Of a DNA stretch of 16,230 nt, positions 1 through 12,100 are shown in pieces. The position numbers were made by a program, and so were the translations under genes. The DNA is from Goniomonas avonlea (lineage: Eukaryota > Cryptophyceae > Goniomonadida > Goniomonadaceae): the NCBI GenBank assembly GCA_003573635.1, contig QUTJ01031732.1, forward strand, positions 1-16,230. Reading direction: 5' to 3'. The notes beneath the pieces are model-generated. The model was given only the letters and a program-made list of their open reading frames with translations, had not been told where the DNA came from and made no database searches. Positions within the stretch are counted from its first letter, which is position 1. Each line of letters begins with the position of its first letter.

Positions 1-1
1 G

Positions 2-175
2 GCCCCGCAAGGGCACGAGTGGACCTCCGACTCCGCCCTGTCCTGTAAGGTGCCTGCCGGCGTCGACTGGCGGTCGCGGCCTTCGTTGGGCGTGACCCTT
101 GGCCGTGACAAGCTCCCAGGCTCCTCCGCAACCATGTCCAATGGGTTCACTTTCGACTCTCCGAGCGTCTCCGCC
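2..175 (+). repeat. Left-edge partial TIG unit (R0)
   Basis: This is the C-terminal part of a unit whose start lies outside the window. It carries HEWTSDSALSCK, then the P-A-G turn, a VTL strand, and the closing FTFDSPSVSA. The second cysteine of the pair is present; the first lies upstream. It shows that the array extends to the left. Confidence 0.85.
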
Positions 176-3100
176 TCGCAGCCACCCAACGGACCCGCCA
201 CTGGGTCCCTGCTGGTGACTTTGAGCGGCAGCGGGTTCGGTCACTCCCGCAACCTGATGACCTCACGCAGTCGCATCGGGTCGACAGCTTGCACGTCAAG
301 TGTGTGGGCGTCCGACACCGCCCTCAGGTGCAAGACCGGCGGGGGCGTGGGTACACGGTTGGGCGTGGCTGTGTCCGTGGGCAGGTTCTTCACGATGACG
401 CTTGCGCACACGTACAACTCTCCAACTCCGAGCTCGGTCCTTCCGGCCAACATCCCGACCACCGGCACTCGGTCCATCACGCTGACCGGGTCGGGGCTGT
501 CGTCGAGGGACATCACCTCGCGTGTCTCCATCGATCGCACCGCCTGCGAGAGCTCGCTGTGGGTCGCGGACTCCTCAGCGCAGTGCAAACCGAGCTTCGG
601 CCGGGGTGCCCGCAGGAGACTGACAGTGACCGCGCAGCCCGCCGTTATCGGGACGGCGACGGCGGCCCTTTCGTACAACATCCCGACGGTCTCCAGCACC
701 CACCGCACCAACGCACCCACCTCGGGAGCGTGGAGCTTGACGATGCTCGGCCAAGGGTTCGGGCGGGTCATTTACACGGCGGGCGTGCGTGTGTCGAGGA
801 CGTCCTCCATGGCGTTGTGGTGGAGGTCTGACTCTGCTATCACCGTCAAGCTCTCCTCGGGGCGCGGTGGCCACCACGCAATCGTGGCCACCGTGGGCGT
901 CATGCAGAGGGGGACCACGTCGTTCGCTTTCTCGTTCGACCTGGTGGGGATCACCAGCGTGCGGCGCGACAACGCTCCCACGACCGGCGGAAACTCTCTC
1001 ACCCTGTTTGGCAACAACTTTGGCATCCCGAACCACTCGCAGCGGGCCCACCTCGGGCACTCAGCCGCCCTGGTGTGCGAGTGGGCCTCAGACTCCTCCG
1101 TCTCCCTCAAGGTCCCTGATGGGGTCGGCCCCCGTCTCGGGATCCGGCTGACGACCTCCTTGACCCCCGGCACCGCAACCCGCGTGTTCAGCTTTGACGC
1201 CCCCTCCGTCAGCAGCGTTGTGCGCAGCAACGGACCTGCGCTCGGAGGCCAGAGCATCACCCTGACGGGAGGCGACTTTGGTCGTCATCGGTACTCGGCG
1301 TCCGTGCGCGTCGGGCCGACCTCCGCCGAGGCGATGGCTTGGCCCTCGGATTCCGCGTTTGCTCTCAAGGTCGCCTCGGGCTCCACGCGATCGCGGGGCA
1401 CGACCGTGACAGTCCTCTTCTCCTTCCGCACCGCGAGCATGCAGTTCACCTTCGATATCCCTGCCCTATCCTCGACCCTCCGCAATAACGCGCCTGCCAC
1501 GGGGAGCTTCTCCATGACTGTCACGGGGCACAACATGGGGAGCGTTGACTACTCGTCCGGCCTGCGCGTTGGCGGCACCGCCTGCAGCTCTGTGCGCTGG
1601 GGCTCAGACTCGGCTGTGAGGTGCAAGGTGGCGACCGGAGCCTTCGGGGCGCGGACGCAGACTCTCACTGTGCTCGGGCGCGCTGGGACCACTGGCACCA
1701 CGACCAGAGGCTTCACCATGGACTCGCCAACCCCGAGCACCGTTGTGGGCACGAACTCGCCGGCCACTGGCAACTGGCTGCTCACCATCACGGGGAACAA
1801 CTTCGCCACGCTTGACTACTCAGGCGGCGCCCGGCACCACGAAACTGCGTGCGAGTCCACCAGATGGGTGTCCGTGTCCAGCGTCATGGCCCGCACTGCC
1901 GCCGGCGTGCGTGGATGGCGGACCCTTACGATGACCGTCGGCACCGGCAGCGTCGGCACCAGCTCTCAGGCCTTCAGCTTCAGCGCCCCTCAGATCAGCA
2001 GCTTGCTCCGCTTCAACCAGCCCGCCTCGGGCGCGTTCAGCATCACTGCCACCGGCGCTCACTTTGGCCACCACGCGTACACGGCTGCTCTCCGCGTTGG
2101 GGGCACAGGGTGCGCCCATTCGCGCTGGACCGGCGACTCCTCGATGCGCTGCAAGCTTCCTCCCAGTGTGGGCCGCAGCCACCGAGTCCAGGTGACCATC
2201 GACCGAGTGCGCTGGACCAACACCCGGGCGTTCAGCATGGACGCCCCCGCCGTTATCAGGGTCGCCACCCGCACCAACGTTCCCACCAGCGGCTCGAGCA
2301 CAGTCACCCTCTACGGCGCGGACTTTGGCCCCGCTGATTACACAGGGCTGACGCGGATTGCGGAGACACATTCCGAGGCATTCGCTTGGACCTCGGACTC
2401 GGCTGTCAAACTGAAGGCGTGCAGTGGCACCCGTCCAGGGCGGCAGCTCACTGTCACTGTGGCCCGGAGCCACCTGACAACCACGCTCGCCGTCACTTAC
2501 GATTTCCCGATTCTCTCGTCTGTCACGCGCGCAAACGGGGCGACCACCGGCGGCCACAGCTTCACCATCGCCGGCAACAACATGTGCGTCGAGTCCTCCT
2601 ACTCGGTCGCTGCGAGGTTGGGCGGCACAACCACCGAGGCGCGCTCGTGGGTGTCTGAATCCTCTGTCAAGTGCAAGCTTGTGTCCGGCCGCGTCTATCG
2701 TCCAGGCATCTCCGTGACCGTTTCCAACCGCCTCGTCGACGGCTTGTCCTCCTCCCTCTCCTTCGCCGTCAGTTTCGACGCCCCTCGCATTTGCAGCTCC
2801 GTGCGCACCAACGTTCCCGCAACCGGGGGCTGCTCCATCACGCTGACAGGGCAAGGGTTCGCCACCTACCAGGCTTCGCCCACCGCTCGCATGAGCGGCA
2901 CCGCCAGCGAAGGGTTCTTCTGGCTGTCAGACACCGTCACCCGCATCAAGACCAACCGCGGGCCCCGGGGGAGGTTGCACATTTCAGTCTCCGCTGGCGT
3001 CACCCACGGCACGCTGACCCAACAGGTCACGTTTGATGGCCCAGACGCCTCGTCCCCGTGCGTGACCAACTCGCCCGGCTCTGGCGCCACGAGCCTGACC

Positions 3101-6100
3101 CTGTCCGGCCAGAACTTCGGCACGCTGCAGTCCCTCAGTGTCCGCATCGGCCGGTCCAGCTCTGTCTCAACCATGTGGCGCAGCGACACCGCCGTCCTGC
3201 TCAAGGTCCCTGCGGGCCAGAAGGCGCGACGCTCCGCGCAGGTCACCACTAACGCCGTCGTGACGCGCAGCACGCTGACGGCAGCTTTCACCTACGACCT
3301 CCAGGAAATCTCCAGTGTCGCGAGAGCCAACGGCCCGACCACCAGCAACATCGTTGTCACGCTGTGGGGCGCCCATTTCGTGGCTGCTCGAGTCACGATT
3401 GCCCTCTCGGTGGGCTTCACAGCGAGCGCTTCCAGCACCTGGGTGTCGGACTCGAGTGTGACCGCGCGCATCCCCGCAGGTGTGGGTGGCCGACGGACGA
3501 TTTCAGTCACCACCTTCGTGAACCTGCCGGCGACCTCGTCCAACACGTACAGCTACGACGCGGTGGCGCCCACCAGCAGCCTGCAGCAGAACGGCCCGGC
3601 CCTGGGCGCTGTGTCGCTCACCCTGTTCGGTGCCCGGTTCGGAACGCAGGATTACTCGGCGATTGCTTTGCGCGTTGGCGGCACTCGCGTCGAGCTGAGC
3701 GAGTGGCAGTCGGACTCCACCCTTCGGATCAAGACCCCCGCTGGCCGCCTTGCCCAGAAGACGCTGGCGCTCACTGTGATGAGGTTGGCGGGCTCGCAAA
3801 CGAGGGCTTACTCCTATGACATCCCGTCCGTGTCCTCGCTCGTGCGACGCAATCACCCGACCACGGCTGAGCTGACGCTGACAGTGGTGGGCGCCAACTT
3901 TGGTCACCTTGACTATTCGTCCACTGTGAGGGTCGCCGGCACTGCCTGCCAAACCGCACAGTGGCACTCCGACTCCACGATCAAAGCCAAGACAAGCCCG
4001 GGCGTGGGAACGAACCTGATGGTTGTCTCGACCATGTCCTTCAACACCGGCAGTGTCTCCCACGGCCACTCGTTCGACTCTCTTCGTGTCAGCAGTGTGG
4101 TGCGGCAGAACGCCGCCGCAGCTGGTGGAACCAGCATCACCATTACCGGCCACAACGTTGGCCTGGTGACCTATTCGTCTGTCGGGAGTGTTGGGCTGAC
4201 AACGTGCGAGTCCTCGCACTGGTTGTCCGCCTCCACTGTCCGGTGCAAAACACCGGCCGGCGTGACGACGCGCCTGCCAGTGCGGCTCACTGTGGTCGCA
4301 ACCTTTGATGGCACTAACACCAACGTCTTCACCTTCGACCGCGCTTCCCTCAGCTCGGTTGTCCGCGTCAACCTCCCCACCACCGGCAGTGTCAGCCTCA
4401 CGCTGCTCGGTTCCAGTTTTGGACACGTGGCCCACTCTGCTGTCACAAGAGTCGGCTCCTCGGCCTGCGAAGCCGCGAGTTGGGAGTCGTCCTCAAGCGT
4501 CCGCTGCAAGATCCCTGCGGGTGTTTCTCCCAGGGACAGAGTGGTCGCATCCATCGCAATGCGCTTTCCCACCCTCACCGCCTTCGTCTCCTACAACGCG
4601 CCCCTCCCGGCTGCTCTACCGCGCACCAACTGGGCTGCCGTCGGAGGCGTCTCCCTCACTGTCATGGGCTCTGGCCTGGGCACCTTCCTGGCCTCGCCTG
4701 CCGCTAGGATCGGTGGCTCAGCCTGCAACGCGCTGCGATGGATCTCTGACTCCGGGCTCCTCTGCAAGCTCCCGCATGCCCAGCATGGCCAGCGCAGCGC
4801 CGTTATGTCTGTTATGGTGCAGCTCGGGACGCTCATCCAGCCCTTCACGCACGACCTGCCGGCGCTGTGTTCGGTGATCAGAACCAACGGCCCGCCCTCC
4901 GGGTCCACCAGCCTCACCATCACTGGCGAAAACTACGGGCTCATCCACCGCACCTTGACTGTACGCAGTGGCGGAACCGCCGCGGAAGGGCTGCGTTGGG
5001 TGTCTGATTCCACTGTGCTTCTGAAGTTGCCGTCGTCTCTCGGTGCCGCCCGCACGCTCTCCCTGACAATCGGAGACTTGCCGCCGAGCCACTCCTCGAT
5101 GACGCGCTCGGTCTCCTTCGACCTTGCCGTCGCAACCGCGACCCGCCCTTGGAACTCCCCCAGCACTGGAGGCCACTCTGTCACCCTCACGGGGCAAGGG
5201 TTCGGTCTCCGCGGGCACTCAGATGTCGCGCGCTTCGGCGGTACAGGCTATGAAGCCTCGGTGTGGAACTCCGACTCGGCAATGTGGAGCAAAGTTGCGG
5301 CGCTGGACACTCGCCAGACTGCCATTATCGTCACTGCGGTCAGGCAGCAGGGCACTTCTGCGATTATCCACAGTGTGGACGCGGCGCAAGTTTCCTCCCT
5401 GATGCTCACCAACGGACCCTCTACGTCTGGCCTGAGCCTGACTGTGCTCGGCGTCAGCTATGGCCACCGCGGCTTGAAGGGGTCGCCGACGGTGCGAGTG
5501 GGCTTCACCACGTCGATGGCGACCGAGTGGATGTCGGACTCAACCATGCGATGCTTGGTCCCCACAGGCGTCCGGCGGTGGCGAGACGTCACGGCCTCGA
5601 TCATGCGGCGGCGCGGCACCGGCACGCTGCTGTACACTTACGACTTGGCCAGTACCCGGTACTCGACGCGGTCAAACGCCCCGACGTCGGGCAGCGTCAC
5701 CACGACGCTCCACGGCTCCAACTTTGGGATGGCCCCCCGGACGCCTGCTGTGCACACTGGGAGGTCCGCGTGCGAGGCAGTCGACTCCGTGTCGGACTCG
5801 TCCATCCGCTGCAAGGTTGCCTCGGGCGTCAGGCCCGGCTTGTCGGTCGCTGTGACGATCTTCCGTCGGCAAGGCACTGGGCTGATGCTCGCGTCGTACG
5901 ACCTGCCGTACGCTTCGTCGCTGATCCGCCAAAACGGACCTGTCATGGGAGCCATCACCATGTCGATCATGGGCGCTGACTTCGGCACCAACTCGTACTC
6001 AGGGGTGACGCGCGTGGGCGGCAGCCGTTGTGAGGGGCAGCTCTGGACCTCTGACACCGGTGTCACGTGCAAGGTGCCCGCTGGGTTCCACCAGCTCAAG

Positions 6101-9100
6101 AACGTCGCTCTGACCTTTGTCGACTTGGCGGCTACCGCCCTCAGCGTGTTCTCCTACGACGACCCACAGATATCTAGCGTAGTTCAGCCCAACAAGCCGA
6201 CCACTGGCGCGTACAGCGTGTCCATGATGGGCGTCAACTTCATGCACTTTGTCCGGTCCAATCGCGTTCGCATCGGAGGTACAGCGTGCGAGCAGTCCCA
6301 CTGGGTGTCGGATTCCACCATGAGGGGCAGGACCCCCAGCGGAAGGTCGGAGACCCTTCCTATCATTGTCACGTTCGTGACTCTGAAGGCCACCATCAGT
6401 GCCACCTTCACCTTCGACATCCAGCCTCTGAGCAGCGTGGCCCGTGGCAACGGGCCTCGAACAGGCGACTTGCAGGTCACTATTTCGGGCGCAGACTTTG
6501 CTCGCCCGAGGCCTTCAGGCAGGACGAGGTTCGGGCGCACGGGCACCGAGTCCACAATCTGGGGCTCGGACTCTAGCTTGTCTGTCAAGATCATGTCTGT
6601 GTCGCACTCGCTGCCCGTGATCATGGTCACCCTCGGTCGCCGCGTGGCCACGGTGACCAAGTTCTTCAGCTTCGACGCTCCGTACATCTCGTCGAATGTC
6701 CGGACCAACGCTCCTGCTACATCCGGGATCTTCCTGACGTTCATTGGCTCCCACTTCGGATTCGAGGACGCCACGATCAAGGTTCGCATCGGCGAATCCG
6801 GCACAGAGATGACCCGCTGGACATCAGACTCGTCGCTGAGGGTCAAGCCCACTGCCGGCCTGCGCTTCAACCCGCGCGTGTCCATCACGCTGGACTGGCC
6901 CAGCGGCTCGCGGTCGAACATCTTCACGATCGACCGGGCGTCCCTGTCATCGATTCTCGTGTCCAACGGGCCTGCCTCTGGTGCGGTGAGCTTAACTTTG
7001 TTTGGACACAACTTCGGCCTCCATCGCAGCGCCGTTAACCGCATCGCTCGCACCTCGTGCGTCGCGACCACGTGGAGTTCAGGCAGTGCGATGAACTGCA
7101 AGCTGCCCGCCGGCATCCTCTACGGCAGGCCCGCAGTGGTGTCCGTCAGCCCCCTGGAGAACTGGCCGCGCGTCACCACCAACTCGTGGATCTTCACGTA
7201 CAACGAGCCGGGCGGCATCCTCGTCCCAACCAACGGGCCCTGCACCGGCGCCCTGTCTGTCTCCATCCTCTCCGCGGGTCTGGGCCACGCCTCCTTCTCT
7301 CGCGGCCTCCGTGTCCGTGGCACCTCACCGGCGGCTGTGGTTTGGTTCTCGGACTCGATGCTGCAGCTCAAACCCGCTCCAGGTGTGGGCGCGTGGGGCC
7401 GGTACCTCCTGACTGCGCTTCTGCAGCCCTCCAATACCGTGTCGCTCGCGTGGTCGTACAACGCGCCCGCTGTCTGCAGCCTGGTGCGCACCAATGCCCC
7501 GTCCACGTCGTCGGTGTCTGTCACCGTTTTGGGGTCGGGCGTGGGCCACGCCGACTTCTCCTCGCGCGGCAAGTTCGGTGCTACCACGGCGGCACCCAGC
7601 TGGTGGACCTCAGACTCGAGCCTCGCGTGCAAAACGACCAGCACGGTGTCCTCGCGGCGGCAGCTCCTGGTGACGTCCGCCTTGCAGTCGAGGAACACCA
7701 TCACGTCGGCGTTCAGCTACGACATGCACCGGATCTCCAGCATCGTCCGCGTCAACCTGCCCACCACGTGTGGCATGTCCCTCACTATCGTGGGCAACAA
7801 CTACGGAGTGCACCGCCCCACTCTCGCCGCTCGAATCGCCGGAAGCGCACCCAGAGCCTCGTTCTGGGCCTCGGAGACTTCACTCACCGTGAGGGCGCAC
7901 CACCACTTTGGGTTTGCCTGCCGCGTGGTCCTCTCCGCGAACGTCCTCGTTAGCACAGCCACAGGCCTGGTGTCGTTCGACCACCTTGCCATGTCCAGCG
8001 TGACCCAAATGAACATTGCCGCCTCGGGTGCCATCAGCGTGACATACCTCGGTCGGATGCTGGCAGACCAGGCCAACCCGTCTGCCAAGGCGAGAAATAT
8101 GGGGTCTAATTCGGCCGCGTCTGTGTGGGTGTCAGCATCTGCTCTCTGGGCCAAGTCCGCCCCGGGCTCTCGCACCCGAAGCACGATCTCGATCACCATG
8201 GGGCAGCGTACCACCACGCTCACTTGGCACTTGACCTTCAATGCGCCCTTCGCCTCGAGCCTTGCGTTCACCAACGGGCCAGCCGCAGGCCTTGGGTTTT
8301 ATGTCACGCTGTACGGGCCCAGTTTTGGCCTGGCGGACTACACGGACCAAGCTCGACTTGGAGGCTCTGCTTGCGAGTCCTCTGTCTGGACGTCCGACTC
8401 CTCCCTGCACTGCCGCTACGCGGATGGTTACTACCAAGGCAAGGACATGATCATGACCTCAGGCCGTGGTGTCGGCTCCGCGTACAAGGTGCTCACCTTC
8501 GACGTCCCTGCGAGCTCAACCCTCATGCTCAACAACGGCCCCGTGACGGGTGACTGCACTGTGACCCTGACCGGCGTGGACTTTGGCGTGTGGGACTTGT
8601 CTGGACGAGTTTCTATCGGCGGCTCGATGTGTGCTTCCACGAGGTGGGGCTCTGACTCCAGCCTGATGGGGCGAATCAACACTGGAGTTGGATGGCTCCG
8701 CAGTGCGCATGTTACGGTGCAAACGTTCTCCAAGCAGAGCACGGTGAGTCGCGTGTTCTCCTATGACAGCCCGGCTCCCACCCGCCTCATTCGCTCCAAC
8801 TCGCCGGTGACCGCTGACGTCTCGTTCACTCTGATTGGCGTGATGTTTGGGGAAATCCAGAGCTCGTCGCGTATTCGCGTCGGTGGAACCAACTCCGTGA
8901 GGACGATGTGGGTGTCGACCACCACGATCGCTGCTCGCGGTCCGACTGGCGTGCCTCAAACGTCCCGCCGCACCCTTGTTGTGACAGCTCTGGTGAACCG
9001 AGGCTCAATTACTCGAGCCTTCACCTTCGACGCATCGGTCGTTTTGGGTGTGTCTTCCGGCATCAACAGCCCTCGTTCGGGCGCGACGTCCCTGGTTGTG

Positions 9101-12100
9101 GTCGGTTTCAACTTCGGAGTCGTGGACAACACAGCGGGGATCCGCGTGGGCGGGTCCGCAGCTGAAGTTACCACTTGGGGCGGCACCTTAGATGACACTC
9201 TCCGCTGCAAAGTGCCCGCCGGTATGCACCTTCGCCATGATATCGTCGCCACTCTCAGCCTCCTGTTCTCCACTCTCTCCATGGCGACCAGCTACAACCA
9301 AGTGACGCCTTTCGTTCTGGTCCGGGCCAACACTCCCACCACTGGTTGCCGGAGCATCACCCTCTCCGGCACCAACCTAGGCACGTACTTCAACTCGCGA
9401 CAGGGTCGGCTGGGTGCCACTGCGGCGGAGGCCACCGGATTCTTCTCCGACTCGTCGCTGCGTTTGAAGGCAGCGGCATCAGGCGCTCGGCGCGCTGCTC
9501 CTCTCAGCCTGTCGGTCGGGGTCAACGACTGGGTCGCGACGCTTACTCGTGCCTTCACCGCAGACGCTGCGACTGTCTTGACCTCCTTCTGGACCAACGG
9601 GCCCGCCACTGGCGCTTCCGTGACCCTCTTGGGTCTGTCCATGAACCAGTGGTCGCAGACGAACCGTGCTCGCCTCGGCGGCACCGCAACGGAGGCCACG
9701 CGCTGGATCTCAGACTCGTCTGTCGCCGTCAAGCTGGTCCTCGGTCGGTTCGGCTTCCTCCCTTGGGCCATCACCACCGGCTTTAGCGTCCGTCACACGC
9801 TTTCCCACGCCTTCTCCCACGACCTCCACACCATTTCCTCGGTGCTGCGCGTGAATATCCCAACCACGGGCGCCACAAGCGTCACGGTCACCGGCCTAAA
9901 CATGGGCATGCTGGAACTCACAGGCAGGGTCAAGATCGGTGGGACGCCGTGCGAGGCAAGCCTGTGGTACGCCGACTCCACCCTTGCCTGCAAATCTGCG
10001 CCGGGCGTGCAGGCGGTCCGGTCCATCTCCGCCACTCAGGGCTATTGGCTGGTCAATGTCGTCGGTGGCACGATCAGCAGGGCGCTGTCGTACGCGCCCG
10101 TGCGGGTGTCCAACTTGATTCGCGTGAACGCGCCCGCAGAGGGCACGACCAGCGTCACGCTGCTCGGGCAGTCCTTGTCGCAGTTCCCCGTCTGCCCCCG
10201 CGTTCGCTTTGGCGCGACCAACTCCGAGGCGTGGGCTTGGACCTCGGACACCGCTGTCGCAGCCAAGGCATGCGGAGGGGTGAGGCCGTGGCAGACCGTG
10301 GCCGCCACTGTGGGGTGGCAGCGAGGCTCTCTCTCGCAGTCCTTCACCTTCGACCGGCCAGCGGTGTCAAGCGGCGTCAACACCAACAGCCCCACCACCG
10401 GAGCGCACTACTCGCTCACGATCCTCGGGGCCAACTTTGCGCTGTACGATTACTCGGTCGGGCCCAGGGTGGGCCGCTCCAACTCTGAGATGGCCCTGTG
10501 GATGTCCAACACCGCTGTCCGCGTCAAGGTTCCGTCTGGACACAACGTCCTGCTGGCTCTGCTTGTGACCATGCAGGCTCGGTTCTCCGGCACCCTCACG
10601 CGCGCGTACACCTTTGACTCCCCGCACCTCAGCAGCATTGTGCGCGGCAACGGGCCCGCTCAAGGCTCCATCACTGTCTCCTTGGTCGGTCATGGCTTTG
10701 GCCAGAGCGACAGCTCACCCGCTGCACGCCTGCACGGCACTGCCTGCGTCGCTACGGCCTGGGTGGCGGATTCGAGCGTCTCTTGCAAGACACCTGCCGC
10801 GATCCTTCAGCTGCGACGACTCTCAGTGTCCGTGCAGTGGCATGTTGGCTCGACCTCGCAGGTGTTCTCCGTCGATGCGCCGCACGTTTCCAGCTCCATG
10901 CGCAGCAACATGCCCGCGACTGCCGGCAACACAGTGACGATGATCGGTTTGAACTTTGCCACGCTGGACCTGAGTCCGAGGTCCTTTATCCAAGGGACCG
11001 TGTGCGAGTCGCAGAGTTGGACCTCCGACACCGGCCTTGCGTGCAAGACCGCCTCGGGCCTCAAGAGCAGCCTCTTCCTTGGCGTGACCACTCTCCGCCT
11101 GTTCTCGACGACTTGGTCGATGCTGACCTACGACGCGCACTCCACCCGTTGGGCGGCCCCGGGTAACGCACCCGTCACCGGCGAGACGTCTCTGACGCTC
11201 CTCGGCCGCTCGTACGGAACGCACGAGTCGTCGGCGCGCGTTCGATCAGGCTACAGCGCGACCGGGGCGTCAACGTGGACCTCAGACACCTCGATGATGG
11301 CCAGGACGCACCAGGGAGTGGCCTCGCGACACATTGCCGCGACAATTGCGCGGCGCGTTCGGACGCTCAGCCACGCCATCTCTTTCGACGAGTTTGAGGT
11401 GACAGGGCTCAGCTTCACGAACATGTCCCCGGTCGGCGGGTCGTCGCTCGTCATCTTCGGCCGCAACCTTGGGGACCCCGACTACTCACCGTACCCTCGC
11501 CTGCTTCGGACCGCGTGCGAGTCGCAAATGTGGACCTCGGCCACCGCTCTGCGCTGCCGCACCCCGGCAGGAATCGGCAGTCGGCTCGCCCTCGTCGTGT
11601 CGCTGTCGTGGCAGCGGCTGACCCACTCCAACATGCTGACGTACGACGCGGGCGAGCTCACGTCCTTCAGCCCCGTCAACCTCCCGCGTACCGGCGGCTC
11701 CTCCATCACAGTGTTCGGCGCCAGCTTCGGCGTCGTCGCGTACTCCGTCAGCAGTCGCGTCGGGGGCACAACGCAGGAGGTCCAGACCTGGGCATCAAAC
11801 ACGGCCATGCGCTGCCGCGCTGCTGCTGGCTCCCGCAGAGCCCGCGATCTGGTCGTGACCCTGGGGCGTCGGTACGGCTCTTTGACCCTCACTATCACCT
11901 ACGATACGTCGGTCGCCACCGAGCTCCGGCGTAGCAATGGCCCCACCACCGGGGCGCACCTCCTGACGCTGATGGGCGGCGCTTTTGGAGCTGTGGACAC
12001 GACCACCAAGCTGCGCATCGGCTCCACTGGCTCCATGGCGTCGTTCTGGGTGTCGGACACTGCCATCTTCCTGCGGCCGCCGTCGGGCCACAACCGTATG

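Noticed and set aside
50-52. GTG as the start codon of the long frame
   Set aside because: The frame is open to the left edge and encodes the end of a repeat unit (HEWTSDSALSCK) before this codon. GTG here is an internal Val at the CKVPAG motif.
1820-2854. 344-codon open frame on the minus strand, with similar long antisense frames at 13843-14850, 3503-4435, 6184-7116 and 12631-13554
   Set aside because: They lie wholly opposite the repeat array and are rich in Ala, Gly, Arg and Pro. They follow no domain pattern, and none spans the array consistently. GC-rich Ser/Thr/Gly/Val codons leave few stops on the other strand, so these are shadows.
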